Source: an uncultured bacterium (lineage in GTDB: Bacteria; Bacteroidota; Bacteroidia; Chitinophagales; Chitinophagaceae). Taken from it: DNA of 64,000 nt. The stretch lies in the NCBI GenBank assembly GCA_903826405.1, contig CAIKEH010000004.1:47530-111529 (forward strand), in the 5' to 3' direction. Below the pieces are notes generated by a model. It saw nothing but the letters and a program-made list of their open reading frames with translations, did no database searches and was not told the origin of the DNA. The translations under genes were made by a program, and so were the position numbers. Positions 29,815-42,586 of this stretch are shown piece by piece (the stretch's first letter is position 1; every line of letters starts with the position of its first letter).

Positions 29815-31476
29815 TTATTTAGTGCTGCTCTTGGTCAGACAAGCTTTGCAATATTGAGCATTCCACAATTCATATCTCCGGGCCTGAGTTTGCATCCTCT
29901 TTTGGAAGCCATCCCAGTTTTTCTTCACTTTCGGGGTCCAGACCACTTCACTGAGTGCGGTGGCCCTAGGGAAGATCATATATTCGAGCGTGGCGGGATA
30001 CGCGATGTATTCTGACCATACATTGCCCTGTGCGCCGAGTATGTATTTTGATTGTGCGGCGGTCAATTCTTTCGGTGATGGTTCGTATTTGTATATTTTT
30101 TCAAGATCGATGTATCCGCCAATAGTGAGGGTATCTTCTTTCTTCAATTGGGAATAATCGAGATATACATAATCCGATGGGGTCATGATCACCTGATGCT
30201 TCTGTTTGGCCGCTTCGATGCCACCCTTCTCACCGCGCCAACTCATGACCACGGCATTAGGTGCCAACCCCCCTTCCAGTATCTCATCCCATCCGATGAT
30301 CGTCTTTCCTTTACTGTTGATGTATTTCTCCATGCGCTGCACGAAATAACTTTGCAAGGAACGCTCATCGCTGATCCTGTTATCTTTCATCCGTTTCTGG
30401 CAGTTCGGACATTGCTTCCAGTGATCTTTTGGACATTCATCTCCGCCCACGTGGATGTATGGTCCCGGGAAAAGCGGGATGATCTCATCCAAGACATCCT
30501 GAAGGAAGGTGAATGTCTCCTCCTTACCTGCGCAGAACACATCCTTGTAGACGCTCCAAGATTGTACGACCTTCTTCCCTGTCGTATCCCCTGACCAGAA
30601 AGAGTTCGAAGGGAATTCGGATTTGGTAGTTCTATCCGGGAAACAGCTCAGGTTGGGATAAGCCGCAATGGCTGCACCCCCATGTCCTGGCATTTCGATC
30701 TCGGGTATGATGGTCACATAACGTGCTTGTGCATAGGCTACGATCTCTTTAACGTCCTCTTGGGTATAAAATCCACCGTAACGCTGACCGTCGTTCCCGG
30801 TACCCGGGAATCTGCCGATGATGGTTCCATTTCTCCAAGCGCCAACTTCCGTAAGTCTTGGATATTTTTTGATCTCGATCCTCCAGCCCTGATCCTCGGT
30901 CAAATGCCAATGGAAATAGTTCATTTTGTGCAGGGCGAGGTAATCGATGAATTTTTTGACGAAACTCACCGGGAAGAAATGCCTCCCGGCGTCCAGCATC
31001 AAACCTCTGTATGCGAATCGCGGATAGTCTGTAATGGACAAATAAGGGATGGACAATTTAGTGGATCCGGCATTTTGGGTGAGAGGTATGGGTAGGAGTT
31101 GTATCAGGGTTTGAATGCCATAAAAAACACCCTCCTCATTATCACCGCCGATATAGACCCCTTTTTGGTCGACGTTCATACCATAGGCACCTTTCCCCTT
31201 GTCCATCCTGTCGAAATTCAGAACGATCGTGTTCTGGCCAGGATTGTTTTTGGTGACCTCCAACTTGATGTGATAGAACAATTGCAGATAATCATTCAGA
31301 TATTGAGCAGATTTTTCCAGATTGCCTCCTGCAAGGACGATCGTGGTTGAAGTTGTTATGGTGAAGTTGCCCGACCCCTTCGGCTGAGTGATGGACACCG
31401 GTTGTGGTATGATGTTGATCTGGGAAAATACCGTGCTGGCGGATAAGGTCAGAATAAGCAGTGAAAGGAGTCGCAT
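29815..31476 (-). CDS. GH20 beta-N-acetylhexosaminidase, secreted (start MRLLSLLILTLSAS)
   Basis: YRGLMLDAGRHFFPVSFVKKFIDYLALHKMNYFHWHLTEDQGWRIEIKKYPRLTEVGAWR; HVGGDECPKDHWK catalytic DE. Confidence 0.95.
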   Translation of the reverse strand: MRLLSLLILTLSASTVFSQINIIPQPVSITQPKGSGNFTITTSTTIVLAGGNLEKSAQYLNDYLQLFYHIKLEVTKNNPGQNTIVLNFDRMDKGKGAYGMNVDQKGVYIGGDNEEGVFYGIQTLIQLLPIPLTQNAGSTKLSIPYLSITDYPRFAYRGLMLDAGRHFFPVSFVKKFIDYLALHKMNYFHWHLTEDQGWRIEIKKYPRLTEVGAWRNGTIIGRFPGTGNDGQRYGGFYTQEDVKEIVAYAQARYVTIIPEIEMPGHGGAAIAAYPNLSCFPDRTTKSEFPSNSFWSGDTTGKKVVQSWSVYKDVFCAGKEETFTFLQDVLDEIIPLFPGPYIHVGGDECPKDHWKQCPNCQKRMKDNRISDERSLQSYFVQRMEKYINSKGKTIIGWDEILEGGLAPNAVVMSWRGEKGGIEAAKQKHQVIMTPSDYVYLDYSQLKKEDTLTIGGYIDLEKIYKYEPSPKELTAAQSKYILGAQGNVWSEYIAYPATLEYMIFPRATALSEVVWTPKVKKNWDGFQKRMQTQARRYELWNAQYCKACLTKSSTK

Positions 31477-31584
31477 CGTGAAGGTTATTTGTTGCAAGTG
31501 TACTGAAAAACTTTGGGCTGGCTGATAGGATCTCAGAATGGGCTTGTCTACCTGCCCCGGAAATAATGCTCCATTCATTTATAA

Positions 31585-31618
31585 TTAAAGGCTGATTTCT
31601 CAGGAAATCAGCCTTTAA
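31585..31618 (-). terminator. Strong hairpin terminator downstream of the FadL-like gene
   Basis: TTAAAGGCTGATTTC-tcag-GAAATCAGCCTTTAA, 15-bp perfect stem, lying between two minus-strand genes. Confidence 0.88.
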
Positions 31619-31647
31619 CATCCCAATCGAAACGTTGATTTTTCCTA

Positions 31648-33117
31648 TTATTTCTTGGTTCCGTACTTGAAAGTATAGTTCAGTGAAAGGAAGAGGTTGG
31701 AAGTGGAGAGTGTGCCAAAGCCAGGAGTACCGTTCAGGAATCCGCCTTCGGTGGGGTTATAGAAGCTGTACGGCTGAGGCACATGGTCGTTCTGTCCGAA
31801 TGAATACCGTAAAGTAACTACCCAGTCGCTTGTAGTGAAGTTCAATTTGGTGCCTAGAGTGATATGGTAGATATTGAAAACCTTCTTGGGCAGGGAGAAT
31901 CCTCTTTCCGCGCGTTCAAATTGTTGATATGAACGATCGGTCGCAAAAGAGAACATGAGATTATGATTTGCATTGATCTGCCAATCACCAGCTATGGAAC
32001 CATTGACCACGGAGCGGCGTGAAGACCAAACCCGCAAAAGATTGCTCGTGAGTAATGCTGTTTCCTGGGTGGGAGGTAGCAGGAATGGGGCCTCGCCGGG
32101 ATCCATGACGGTATGGGCCTTGATCTGACTGTAATATTTCGCTGCTCCATACCAACGAATGTTCCCGAATGACCTGGAAAGACCCAGGCCAAAATACCAT
32201 GGTGTTTTATAAACTGCTTTGAGTTTATTGTAATATCCATTACCACGTATGCTTTTCCTTGGAACGGTTAAATCATCAACGATGCGGATATTGGTCAAGC
32301 CCAGATCGGCCATCATCTGTCCGCGCCCCATTATGCTCAGTGAAGGGGTTTGCATAACCAATCCGAGATCCCATTTCCCGAGTTTTGCTGTCATGCCCAG
32401 CATGGTCTGGGTGAAGATCTTGTAATAAGTCAGGAATACATCCTGACGGGCACTGACCACATCTAACGTCGCATTGGAGCCGGCAAGTGGAGTGGCAATG
32501 CCATTGAAATAGTCTCTATATGATTCCGAATGGTATCCGAAGGTCTGCGAGATGCCCAGGGAAATTTTATCGTTAAGGCTCCAACCCAACCCAAGTACCG
32601 TGTTCACTTCGTCCAGATCTTTGTCTAAATGATATTCTCCTGAATAATATTCATTTCCCGGACTTTCCGTGTTGTTCAGTATATCCGTCTCCGTCTCCCT
32701 TCGGTCCGTGAGTAGGATGTGATCATTGAACCTGTGGTAAACGGCATACCCCAGAACCCAATCTCTTGCATCTTTCTTGGGTTTGATCACACCTGCGGCC
32801 ATATTGGGCAATAAAGCGAAGCCGCCGGTCTTGAGGGAAAATCCCTGCCCCAGACCATTTTTGAACTTGATATTGGAAAGTCCAGTAGTAATGGCGTTGA
32901 TGTTGAAGCTGGAGCCGGAGGCATCTGAAAGTGTCGCCGGATTCATGAAAACGGCAGTCTGATCCTCGAAACGGGAGATGCCCGCATTGGTCAGCGCGGC
33001 ATTTCTTGAGCCCAGCATGGTATATTCATAATGGTTGTCCTGTGCCTGTGAGGTGCCAGCCAGTAGCGTCATGACACAAAGTGAGCGAAGTAGGAAGTAA
33101 GCGTATCTCATGGACAT
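31648..33117 (-). CDS. OmpP1/FadL-like outer-membrane transport protein
   Basis: GSRNAALTNAGISRFEDQTAVFMNPATLSD and a long beta-barrel-like remainder ending LFLSLNYTFKYGTKK. Confidence 0.78.
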   Translation of the reverse strand: MSMRYAYFLLRSLCVMTLLAGTSQAQDNHYEYTMLGSRNAALTNAGISRFEDQTAVFMNPATLSDASGSSFNINAITTGLSNIKFKNGLGQGFSLKTGGFALLPNMAAGVIKPKKDARDWVLGYAVYHRFNDHILLTDRRETETDILNNTESPGNEYYSGEYHLDKDLDEVNTVLGLGWSLNDKISLGISQTFGYHSESYRDYFNGIATPLAGSNATLDVVSARQDVFLTYYKIFTQTMLGMTAKLGKWDLGLVMQTPSLSIMGRGQMMADLGLTNIRIVDDLTVPRKSIRGNGYYNKLKAVYKTPWYFGLGLSRSFGNIRWYGAAKYYSQIKAHTVMDPGEAPFLLPPTQETALLTSNLLRVWSSRRSVVNGSIAGDWQINANHNLMFSFATDRSYQQFERAERGFSLPKKVFNIYHITLGTKLNFTTSDWVVTLRYSFGQNDHVPQPYSFYNPTEGGFLNGTPGFGTLSTSNLFLSLNYTFKYGTKK

Positions 33118-33308
33118 GTTTTAATATGCGATAAAAATAATATGATATCTTTTCTTCCTTCACTCGAACCTGTACCGATATTCTAATATTGAACAGAAAA
33201 ACAAGATATTGCAACAATCCTCCTCTAAATTTTGAAGCGAACCCTATAAAGATTTAAGGGTCCCCTTGCTAGTTTTATGCAATATTCTGCTGGCCTCCAG
33301 GGCTTGAA

Positions 33309-33340
33309 AAAGGCGGCACAAGTAATGGCCGCCTTTCAAT
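33309..33340 (-). terminator. Hairpin terminator downstream of katG
   Basis: AAAGGCGGC-acaagtaatg-GCCGCCTTT between the katG stop and the upstream intergenic region. Confidence 0.8.
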
Positions 33341-33364
33341 TTCACATCTGATCACATTATTCTG

Positions 33365-35635
<2,271 letters not shown>

Positions 35636-35963
35636 TTAGTACAATCCCCACAAAGTTCTCCGCTGACTTACGTTTTATGACTTGAAAACTCACCTTTCAA
35701 TAGATTTTATGTTGAAATGAATGGGAATGAAACGGCAAAAAAATTCCACACTTTGCCCATTCATGACCGGGTTCAGTTTTGCCGGGAATATCCCGGTTCA
35801 GTAAAAGCGTACCTGATTTTGGCCCAGCATTTTCATGCGGTCGAACACAGTACATGAAATCACTTGTACGGATTTCTGCGAGAGTTCCCGGGGGATTACA
35901 CATTTCATTGTTGTCCGGGATGTACAAACACATTCGGATGTGGTTCACATTCAGATCGAATGA

Positions 35964-36458
35964 CTATTTCTGCAGAAAGAGCATCTGGCCTTGATGATTG
36001 GCCATATGGGTGGTCCTGCTGATGAGGATGTTCAGTTTGTTCCGCATCGGCTCCTTGGCAAAGTCCTCTTCGGAAACCGCCATATGACGATCAAGCCATT
36101 CGTCAGGAGATAAAGTATCGATGAATCCATTCAACTCATTCGTCACCTCGTGGTAGTATTTTCTGAGGTCTTGGGCTGAAGGCCTCGCCTTACCTGACTT
36201 GTCCGGACTTTTAATGAAGACTTCCTCCAATTCCGGGTATATCTTTTCTCTGAATCCCATGAGTTTGAGCATGGCGTCACTAACGGCGACCATATGTCCG
36301 AGCAGGTAAGTGCCCGTATTCCTTCCCGGCGCAGTTTCTGCATCAAGTTGCTCATCGGTCAATTTTTCCAGCAGTTCGGCAAAACGTTTGTTCTGTAACT
36401 GCCAGGCGGCAATGTACATGTTGATGATGAATCCGCTTTGTTGAGTATCCATGGTCAT
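35964..36458 (-). CDS. DinB/YfiT-like family protein
   Basis: LLEKLTDEQLDAETAPGRNTGTYLLGHMVAVSDAMLKLMGF...RTTHMANHQGQMLFLQK (His metal-site pattern). ORF track start at 36512 is probably upstream of the real start. Confidence 0.82.
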   Translation of the reverse strand: MTMDTQQSGFIINMYIAAWQLQNKRFAELLEKLTDEQLDAETAPGRNTGTYLLGHMVAVSDAMLKLMGFREKIYPELEEVFIKSPDKSGKARPSAQDLRKYYHEVTNELNGFIDTLSPDEWLDRHMAVSEEDFAKEPMRNKLNILISRTTHMANHQGQMLFLQK

Positions 36459-36924
36459 GAATTTATTTACGGGGAATAAGGGGAGCTGACAGAGATACTT
36501 TTCATCAGCCACCCCCCCCCAAATTATGCCGAAAGAACAGCAATACCAAAATAGGATGAAGCTTTAACCTACTGAACTGACCAATATCATTTTATTCAAG
36601 AACAGGGCTTGGATCACCCTTGAACATGCCGCCAGAAGATATATTTAGAATGACAATGGCAGTAAGTGGCCGGTATGAAATTTATTTTTACCGTCTGGCA
36701 GGCAGGCAGGGTTATCCCGGAAATGTATAAAAAGAAGGCTGGTCTTTCATATCGGATAATGAATGGTCAATAGATTAATCAATGAAAGAGGGTTTGTGGG
36801 AACATGAATGAAAACAGGTCCGTATATTTAAAAGCAGCCAACCGCGGTCGGGTATGGACCAGAAACACGGCCTTGAGATTACCTGCTCATTACTAATCAT
36901 CATTTAATCTTCTTCATGTAGCCC

Positions 36925-38070
36925 ATGGGAAATAAGGGATCATATATTACGCCTCTTTTGGCTGGTTGTTTATTGTTCGGAGCTTGTACGGAGGAGGTTC
37001 GTTCGGCGAATCCGGCAAAGCCTGCCGAGGAATTTTATACTGCCGATGATTTCAATAAAATTCCCAAAGTGGATGCACATGTCCATGTCAACACCTACAA
37101 GCCTGATTATCTCCTGCAGGCGGCTGAGGATGATTTTCGGCTGATCACGATCAATCTGGACGATGTCCATGAACCCCCTCCGATGGAAGAGCAACAGCAA
37201 TACGCCTTGCACCAGATCAAAGCCTTCCCGGGACGCATAGCCTATGCCACGACCATTTCGATCAGAAATTTCAACCAACCTGATTGGTTGAACCAGACCT
37301 TGGCCTATTTGCAAAAATCCTTTGAACAGGGTGCGATAGCGGTAAAGATCTACAAGGTGATCGGTATGAGTTTGAGGGACAGTTCCGGCAAGTTGGTGAT
37401 GATCGACGATCCCCGTTTCGATCCCGTGATCGATTTCATCATTGCGCATCATATCCCGATCCTCGGACATTTGGCAGAGCCGAAGAACTGTTGGCTGCCC
37501 GTAGAGGAAATGACCATCAAGGGGGATAAGCAGTATTTTACGGAGAACCCCCTCTACCATATGTACCGGCATCCGGAATTTCCATCCTATGAAGCACAGA
37601 TCGCTGCCAGGGACCATATGTTGGAAAAGCACCCAGACCTGAAATTCATTGGTGCGCACCTGGGAAGTCTGGAGTGGGATGTCGACGAATTGGCCAAACG
37701 CCTGGACAAGTTCCCCAACATGGCGGTGGACATGGCTGCACGGATCCCCCATCTGCAATACCAAGCGGCCAAAAATTGGCGGAAAGTACATGACTTCATC
37801 ATCAAATACCAGGACAGACTACTATATGCGACCGATGATGTGATATCGACTGACACAGATCCCGTTGCATTGAAAAAAAGGATCAATGAAGGTAGAAAGA
37901 GGGATTGGGAATTCTTCACATCCCATGATCCCATGACCTCCCTCGAATTTGAACAACCTTTCAATGGATTGCAATTACCGCGATCGGTGGTGGACAAAAT
38001 ATATCGGCTGAATGCTGAACAGGAGTACCCAGGGATATCCGCAGGGGAAAAAACCAGCAAGCCTGAATAG
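36925..38070 (+). CDS. Amidohydrolase-family (amidohydro_2) lipoprotein
   Basis: Lipobox CLLFGAC; VDAHVHVN, HIPILGHLAEP, DLKFIGAHLGS, DRLLYATDD. Confidence 0.88.
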   Translation: MGNKGSYITPLLAGCLLFGACTEEVRSANPAKPAEEFYTADDFNKIPKVDAHVHVNTYKPDYLLQAAEDDFRLITINLDDVHEPPPMEEQQQYALHQIKAFPGRIAYATTISIRNFNQPDWLNQTLAYLQKSFEQGAIAVKIYKVIGMSLRDSSGKLVMIDDPRFDPVIDFIIAHHIPILGHLAEPKNCWLPVEEMTIKGDKQYFTENPLYHMYRHPEFPSYEAQIAARDHMLEKHPDLKFIGAHLGSLEWDVDELAKRLDKFPNMAVDMAARIPHLQYQAAKNWRKVHDFIIKYQDRLLYATDDVISTDTDPVALKKRINEGRKRDWEFFTSHDPMTSLEFEQPFNGLQLPRSVVDKIYRLNAEQEYPGISAGEKTSKPE

Positions 38071-38146
38071 AGAAGGACCTGCCGACAACGGTGAATCTGC
38101 GATCAAGATCGAAGAAAATGGAATTCAATTTTATCGAAATTTGCAT

Positions 38147-38803
38147 ATGAGTAAAAATATCCCCGTGGATCCATTGGTTGAAGACTATTTCCGTAAGGCC
38201 AAAAATTGGAAAGAGGAATTGTCGGCATTGAGGACTGTTCTTCTCGACACCCCATTGACAGAGGAATGGAAGTGGCGCGCACCTTGTTACACTTTCCAAG
38301 GCGGCAATGTGGTCATATTGCATCAATTCAAAGAAAATTGCGCATTGGGTTTTTTCAAAGGTGCCTTGTTGAAAGATGATAAAGACATCCTGATCAAGCC
38401 AGGGGAAAATACCCAGGCCGGACGCATGATCCGATTCACCAATCTGCAGGAGATCAAGAAACTGTCGCCTATTTTGAAGACATACGTGAAAGATGCCATC
38501 GAAGTGGAGAAGAATGGGATCAAGGCGGAATCCAAGGGCAATAAGGAACTCTTATTGCCTGGGGAATTACAAACGGAGATGGATGGGAACCCTGTATTGA
38601 AGGCATCATTTCAAGCATTGACACCCGGCAGGCAAAGGGCTTATGCCATGCATTTCACTGCAGCAAAACAACCCAGCACACGCGTGTCCAGGATCCAAAA
38701 ATGCATACCGCGCATTCTGGCGGGAAAGGGCTTGAATGATTGTATCTGCGGGCTTTCCCAAAAAATGCCTCAATGCGATGGCTCACACAAAAGTTTGGAA
38801 TAA
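38147..38803 (+). CDS. YdeI/OmpD-associated (DUF1801-like) protein with a C-terminal CDGSH iron-sulfur motif
   Basis: MSKNIPVDPLVEDYFRKAKNWKEELSALRTVLLDTPLTEEWKWRAPCYTFQGGNVVILHQFKENCALGFFKG; C-terminus DCICGLSQKMPQCDGSHK. Confidence 0.9.
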   Translation: MSKNIPVDPLVEDYFRKAKNWKEELSALRTVLLDTPLTEEWKWRAPCYTFQGGNVVILHQFKENCALGFFKGALLKDDKDILIKPGENTQAGRMIRFTNLQEIKKLSPILKTYVKDAIEVEKNGIKAESKGNKELLLPGELQTEMDGNPVLKASFQALTPGRQRAYAMHFTAAKQPSTRVSRIQKCIPRILAGKGLNDCICGLSQKMPQCDGSHKSLE

Positions 38804-38856
38804 GCATTTGATCGAAAGAGAGACTTTAATCTCTCAGGATACTTGAGTTTTGTCAT

Positions 38857-39639
38857 TCATCTTTTTTGGTAAACCCGGACACGGTCCACAATGAAGACAT
38901 CGGGATAAGTGGTTTTTTCGAGATCCTGGGCATCGTGGGGGATCTCCATACTCAGGATCATATATTCCTGTATACGGGACACGCCTTCACGAACTTCATA
39001 GAATTTCAAACCATCAATATAAAACACATATTTCTCTGGTGTCCATTCTAGGCCGAATGTGTGGAATCCTTGACTTACGCCCTCAAGGTAACTCTGCATG
39101 CCGTGAGTGGTATGCTGGCTGGAACCGTAAGGTCCCCAATGAACATTGTGAGAAACGATGTCCGTGCCCAATTTCTTGAAAAATTCCATGATATCCACCT
39201 CTGCACCATGGATGTGAGGGTCATCGCCCTCGGACAATTTAGGAGATTGCAACCAGAATGCTCCCCAAACCCCCGGGGACCTCTGCAACTGTGCTCTACA
39301 TTCAAAATATCCATATTGGGGCATGTACAAGCCTTGCGTCCCTACCGCGCTGATCAATATGGAATCGCCTTTTTTCAAAGCATAAAGTTTCAATAGGCCG
39401 TCTTCTACTTTTATTGCTTCAGCTGATACATAGCCGAGCGCTCGTGGCCCAACGCCCCTGACCGCCCATTTTGAACCGTCCAATTCATTTCCTAAGAACT
39501 CATCCTCCCACACCATCTTGTAGCCGTGACGCGAGGGATTGAAGATCGATCTGGAGATGGGGCCTTGAGCAGGTCGCTGCGCAAGCGCCGTGTTGAGAAA
39601 GCAAGTGAATAGGAACAGTGGAATGAATGATCGGATCAT
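38857..39639 (-). CDS. GH16-family glycoside hydrolase, secreted
   Basis: YKMVWEDEFLGNELDGSKWAVRG; HGAEVDIMEFFKK catalytic block; FHTFGLEWTPEKYVFYIDG. Confidence 0.93.
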   Translation of the reverse strand: MIRSFIPLFLFTCFLNTALAQRPAQGPISRSIFNPSRHGYKMVWEDEFLGNELDGSKWAVRGVGPRALGYVSAEAIKVEDGLLKLYALKKGDSILISAVGTQGLYMPQYGYFECRAQLQRSPGVWGAFWLQSPKLSEGDDPHIHGAEVDIMEFFKKLGTDIVSHNVHWGPYGSSQHTTHGMQSYLEGVSQGFHTFGLEWTPEKYVFYIDGLKFYEVREGVSRIQEYMILSMEIPHDAQDLEKTTYPDVFIVDRVRVYQKR

Positions 39640-39745
39640 GTATGCTAAATGTATTCCTTTTCAACCGTTTTGTTCTTCCACAAGATGGCATTTCGAATCC
39701 ATTCATCACGATGATGATTCTTAAAAGTGGTGAATCATGGATGGC

Positions 39746-40558
39746 TCAGTTGTTTCGATCGTCGGAAAGGAATTGAGCGACCTTTGTATTGAAATCCTCC
39801 GCATGCTCTATGAGGGTGGCGTGTCCGGAATGAGGCAGCACCCAGAGATAAGCATGGGGGATATTCTGGAAGATCTTGACGGTGTGTTCTAGATTGATGG
39901 CGTCCCGGTCGCCAGAGATGATCAGCGACGGACATTTTATGGTATGTAAGGCATCCAGGGGAATGTTCGGCTGGGTCCAGTCGAGCATGAAATATTTCCA
40001 GCGTGCTTTTTCTTGTCCGGTTGCCCAACTGCGTCCTTTATTCTGTTCGTAATATTTCTTATCATTCAGCCAGCCTTCCGGATCCAGTGCAGTGGAATCG
40101 GGCCAGAGGTTGGCACCCGTGGATACAAGGCTGCGCACTTTCGAAGGGTGTCTTATCGCCAGCAACAGGGCGTTGATGCCACCATCGCTCCAGCCGATCA
40201 CATCGGCTGAGTCAATGTTCAGCTGATCTAGCAGCGCAGCAAAATCATCTGCCATCATCTCGAAACTCAGGGAGTCGCTGGCATCTATGGACTTCCCGTG
40301 TCCGCGACTGTCCACTGCGATGACCTGATGATCCTTTTCAAAATAGGGGATGGTCTTGGTGAAAGCGGACATGTTTCCACCGTTACCATGCGAGAGTAAT
40401 ATGGGCTTCCCCTTCCCATATATCTCCACATACAATTTGACGCCCCGCACATCATAATAATGTCCTGCGGCGGGATTATTGCCGTATGGGATCGCTGTGG
40501 GCTGAGCCATCGTGGCCAGACATATATTCAGGAAAAGCATGTGGAAGATGCACTTCAT
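39746..40558 (-). CDS. Alpha/beta fold hydrolase, secreted
   Basis: YDVRGVKLYVEIYGKGKPILLSHGNGGNMSAF, VIAVDSRGHGKS, DVIGWSDGGINALLLA, LPHSGHATLIEHAEDFN. Confidence 0.92.
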   Translation of the reverse strand: MKCIFHMLFLNICLATMAQPTAIPYGNNPAAGHYYDVRGVKLYVEIYGKGKPILLSHGNGGNMSAFTKTIPYFEKDHQVIAVDSRGHGKSIDASDSLSFEMMADDFAALLDQLNIDSADVIGWSDGGINALLLAIRHPSKVRSLVSTGANLWPDSTALDPEGWLNDKKYYEQNKGRSWATGQEKARWKYFMLDWTQPNIPLDALHTIKCPSLIISGDRDAINLEHTVKIFQNIPHAYLWVLPHSGHATLIEHAEDFNTKVAQFLSDDRNN

Positions 40559-40567
40559 GAAAATAGT

Positions 40568-40834
40568 TTAACCCTGTTTGATCAAACCTAAATAGTCCAC
40601 AGATTTAAGATAGGGGTACAGGGGCAATGTTGCTACAAGCTCACGCGCTTTTGTTTCATCTAATTCCTTGAACAGGATCACTGCACCATTTCTGGTTTGA
40701 CGAAGATACAAGTCGTGTATGATCCCTTGTTTTGACCATTCAGCGACAGCCTCCCTTTCATGTTTCAATACTTCGGCCAGATCTTCTACACTGTACCCTT
40801 CCTTGATGGTCAAAATTGCAGCTGTGATGTTCAT
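40568..40834 (-). CDS. Small muconolactone-isomerase/YciI-like ferredoxin-fold protein (start MNITAAI)
   Basis: MNITAAILTIKEGYSVEDLAEVLKHEREAVAEWSKQGIIHDLYLRQTRNGAVILFKELDETKARELVATLPLYPY. Confidence 0.7.
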   Translation of the reverse strand: MNITAAILTIKEGYSVEDLAEVLKHEREAVAEWSKQGIIHDLYLRQTRNGAVILFKELDETKARELVATLPLYPYLKSVDYLGLIKQG

Positions 40835-41119
40835 CTGTTGATATTTGAGCAAATATAACGTGCCTTGTGATATGTTTTCAAAGCCGCGTTCGATCGAGTA
40901 AAATTGTTTTATGAATTTAACATCACGCGGGAGTATCCACCAATGAATATTGACGCTATCACCAGTGTTCAAATATGGAACTTGCTTCCACAGTTGAATA
41001 CAGCCTTCAAGAATCGGGTGAATCGGTGATCCTCTCCTTGAACCCCTGTTTGGAAATATAAACTTTCATGTATGGTAGAGGAAACGCATGGTGTTAAGTT
41101 GAAATAGCGGAGATTCGCC

Positions 41120-41749
41120 ATGATGAACTATCCCACAATTTTGATGGATGTATGGAACGGCATGAAACTTCAAGTGCCCGATCCGGAAAGGGTCAAGCCT
41201 ACCTATGAGCACTTACTTTCACTGGATGACACCACAACATTTCCCTTTTGGGCCAAAATCTGGCCTTCAGCTTTGGCCCTGACCTCTTTTCTGCAGGCAG
41301 AGCCGGAATGGATAGCCGGAAAGAGGGTGTTGGAGCTGGGAGCAGGGATAGGCTTACCTTCATTTTTTATCGCACGTCATGCGATGGAGGTCGTCATCAC
41401 CGATCATTCATCTGAAGCGATGGAACTTGCAAATACGAACATCCTTCAACTGGAACTCCGAAATACAAGGTCGATCATTTCAGATTGGAATGAACTGCCG
41501 GATCAGCTGATCGGGGAAACAGTATTGATGAGTGATGTCAATTATTCCCCCGATCAGTTCGGTTCATTGTTGGAAGTGATCAGTAGATTCCTGGGGAAAG
41601 GTGCTACACTGATCCTCGCCACTCCACAACGGCTTACTGCTACGCTGTTCGTGGAGGCACTCAATCCTCATATTCAAAGTGTCACCCAACAGACCATTTA
41701 TGTTCAGGGACAGACCACGGATATCAGTATACTCGTTTTATCCATATAA
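41120..41749 (+). CDS. Class I SAM-dependent methyltransferase (METTL21/nicotinamide-N-methyltransferase-like)
   Basis: FPFWAKIWPSALALTSFLQAEPEWIAGKRVLELGAGIGLPSFFIARHAMEVVITDHSSEAMELANTNI. Confidence 0.88.
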   Translation: MMNYPTILMDVWNGMKLQVPDPERVKPTYEHLLSLDDTTTFPFWAKIWPSALALTSFLQAEPEWIAGKRVLELGAGIGLPSFFIARHAMEVVITDHSSEAMELANTNILQLELRNTRSIISDWNELPDQLIGETVLMSDVNYSPDQFGSLLEVISRFLGKGATLILATPQRLTATLFVEALNPHIQSVTQQTIYVQGQTTDISILVLSI

Positions 41750-41767
41750 CTGCTTCATGGGCATTGA

Positions 41768-42586
41768 TCACTTCAACGCCTTAGCAAGCAGTTTGGAGAT
41801 CACCTCATAGCCATTATCGGATGGATGTAATCCATCGTAGGTCATCCGCATAGCCTCAACCGGATAGGGATATTCATCCACATCTGGATTGAAGGGTATA
41901 TTGATGTAGTCGGGATACGGGTAATTTTTGTACGTGCCATGAGCTGGCATTTTAAGTCTTTTGAAAGCAACGAGATTCTTGATGGACAAAGCACGCTGGT
42001 GGTAAAGGTCAATGACCTTGATTTTTTCGTGTTGTCCGATTTTCCTGATGGCATCTGCTACCTGTTCCAGTGACTGCCCATTTTTTTCCTTGTAGGATCC
42101 GTAGGCGTTGTTGTGGAAATCATTTACGTAGATGAAGTCGGCACGTTGCATGGGGGTGATCAGGATGATCTTAGCCTGACTGTTGAGACTTTTGAATTTG
42201 TCTATGATGATGCGAAATGCTCCATAGATGGTGCCGTATCCCGTGTTCTGTTCAAAGTCGGCGATGGTGCCAATGGGTTTGCCAGACCACCAGTCATTCG
42301 TGCCGAGGAAGACCGTATACATATCAGCAGGAGTCAACCCCAATGTCTCGATCTGTCGGGCTATCTCGACTGCGGTCCACCCATTGTGGCCTTGATTCAC
42401 ATAGCGGATTTCCGGTATTTCTTCCGTCACCCGGGTCATATAGCCTTTGGTGATCCGGTTACCAGTCTCGTCGACATGGTCGTTCAAGTAAGTGATCGAG
42501 TCGCCTAACGCGACCCATACTCTGTCTTTTTTCCCGAACCCCGAAGAGAGCAAGGTCAGTAAAAGGAGAAAAAAGAGTTTTTGCAT
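41768..42586 (-). CDS. SGNH/GDSL hydrolase, secreted
   Basis: DRVWVALGDSITYLNDH; VFLGTNDWW; MTYDGLHPSDNGYEVISKLL. Confidence 0.92.
   Translation of the reverse strand: MQKLFFLLLLTLLSSGFGKKDRVWVALGDSITYLNDHVDETGNRITKGYMTRVTEEIPEIRYVNQGHNGWTAVEIARQIETLGLTPADMYTVFLGTNDWWSGKPIGTIADFEQNTGYGTIYGAFRIIIDKFKSLNSQAKIILITPMQRADFIYVNDFHNNAYGSYKEKNGQSLEQVADAIRKIGQHEKIKVIDLYHQRALSIKNLVAFKRLKMPAHGTYKNYPYPDYINIPFNPDVDEYPYPVEAMRMTYDGLHPSDNGYEVISKLLAKALK

Noticed and set aside
36699-36712. Short GGCA tandem (ggcaggcaggcagg) as a possible repeat array
   Set aside because: Only about three units; too short to be a meaningful repeat or CRISPR-like structure.
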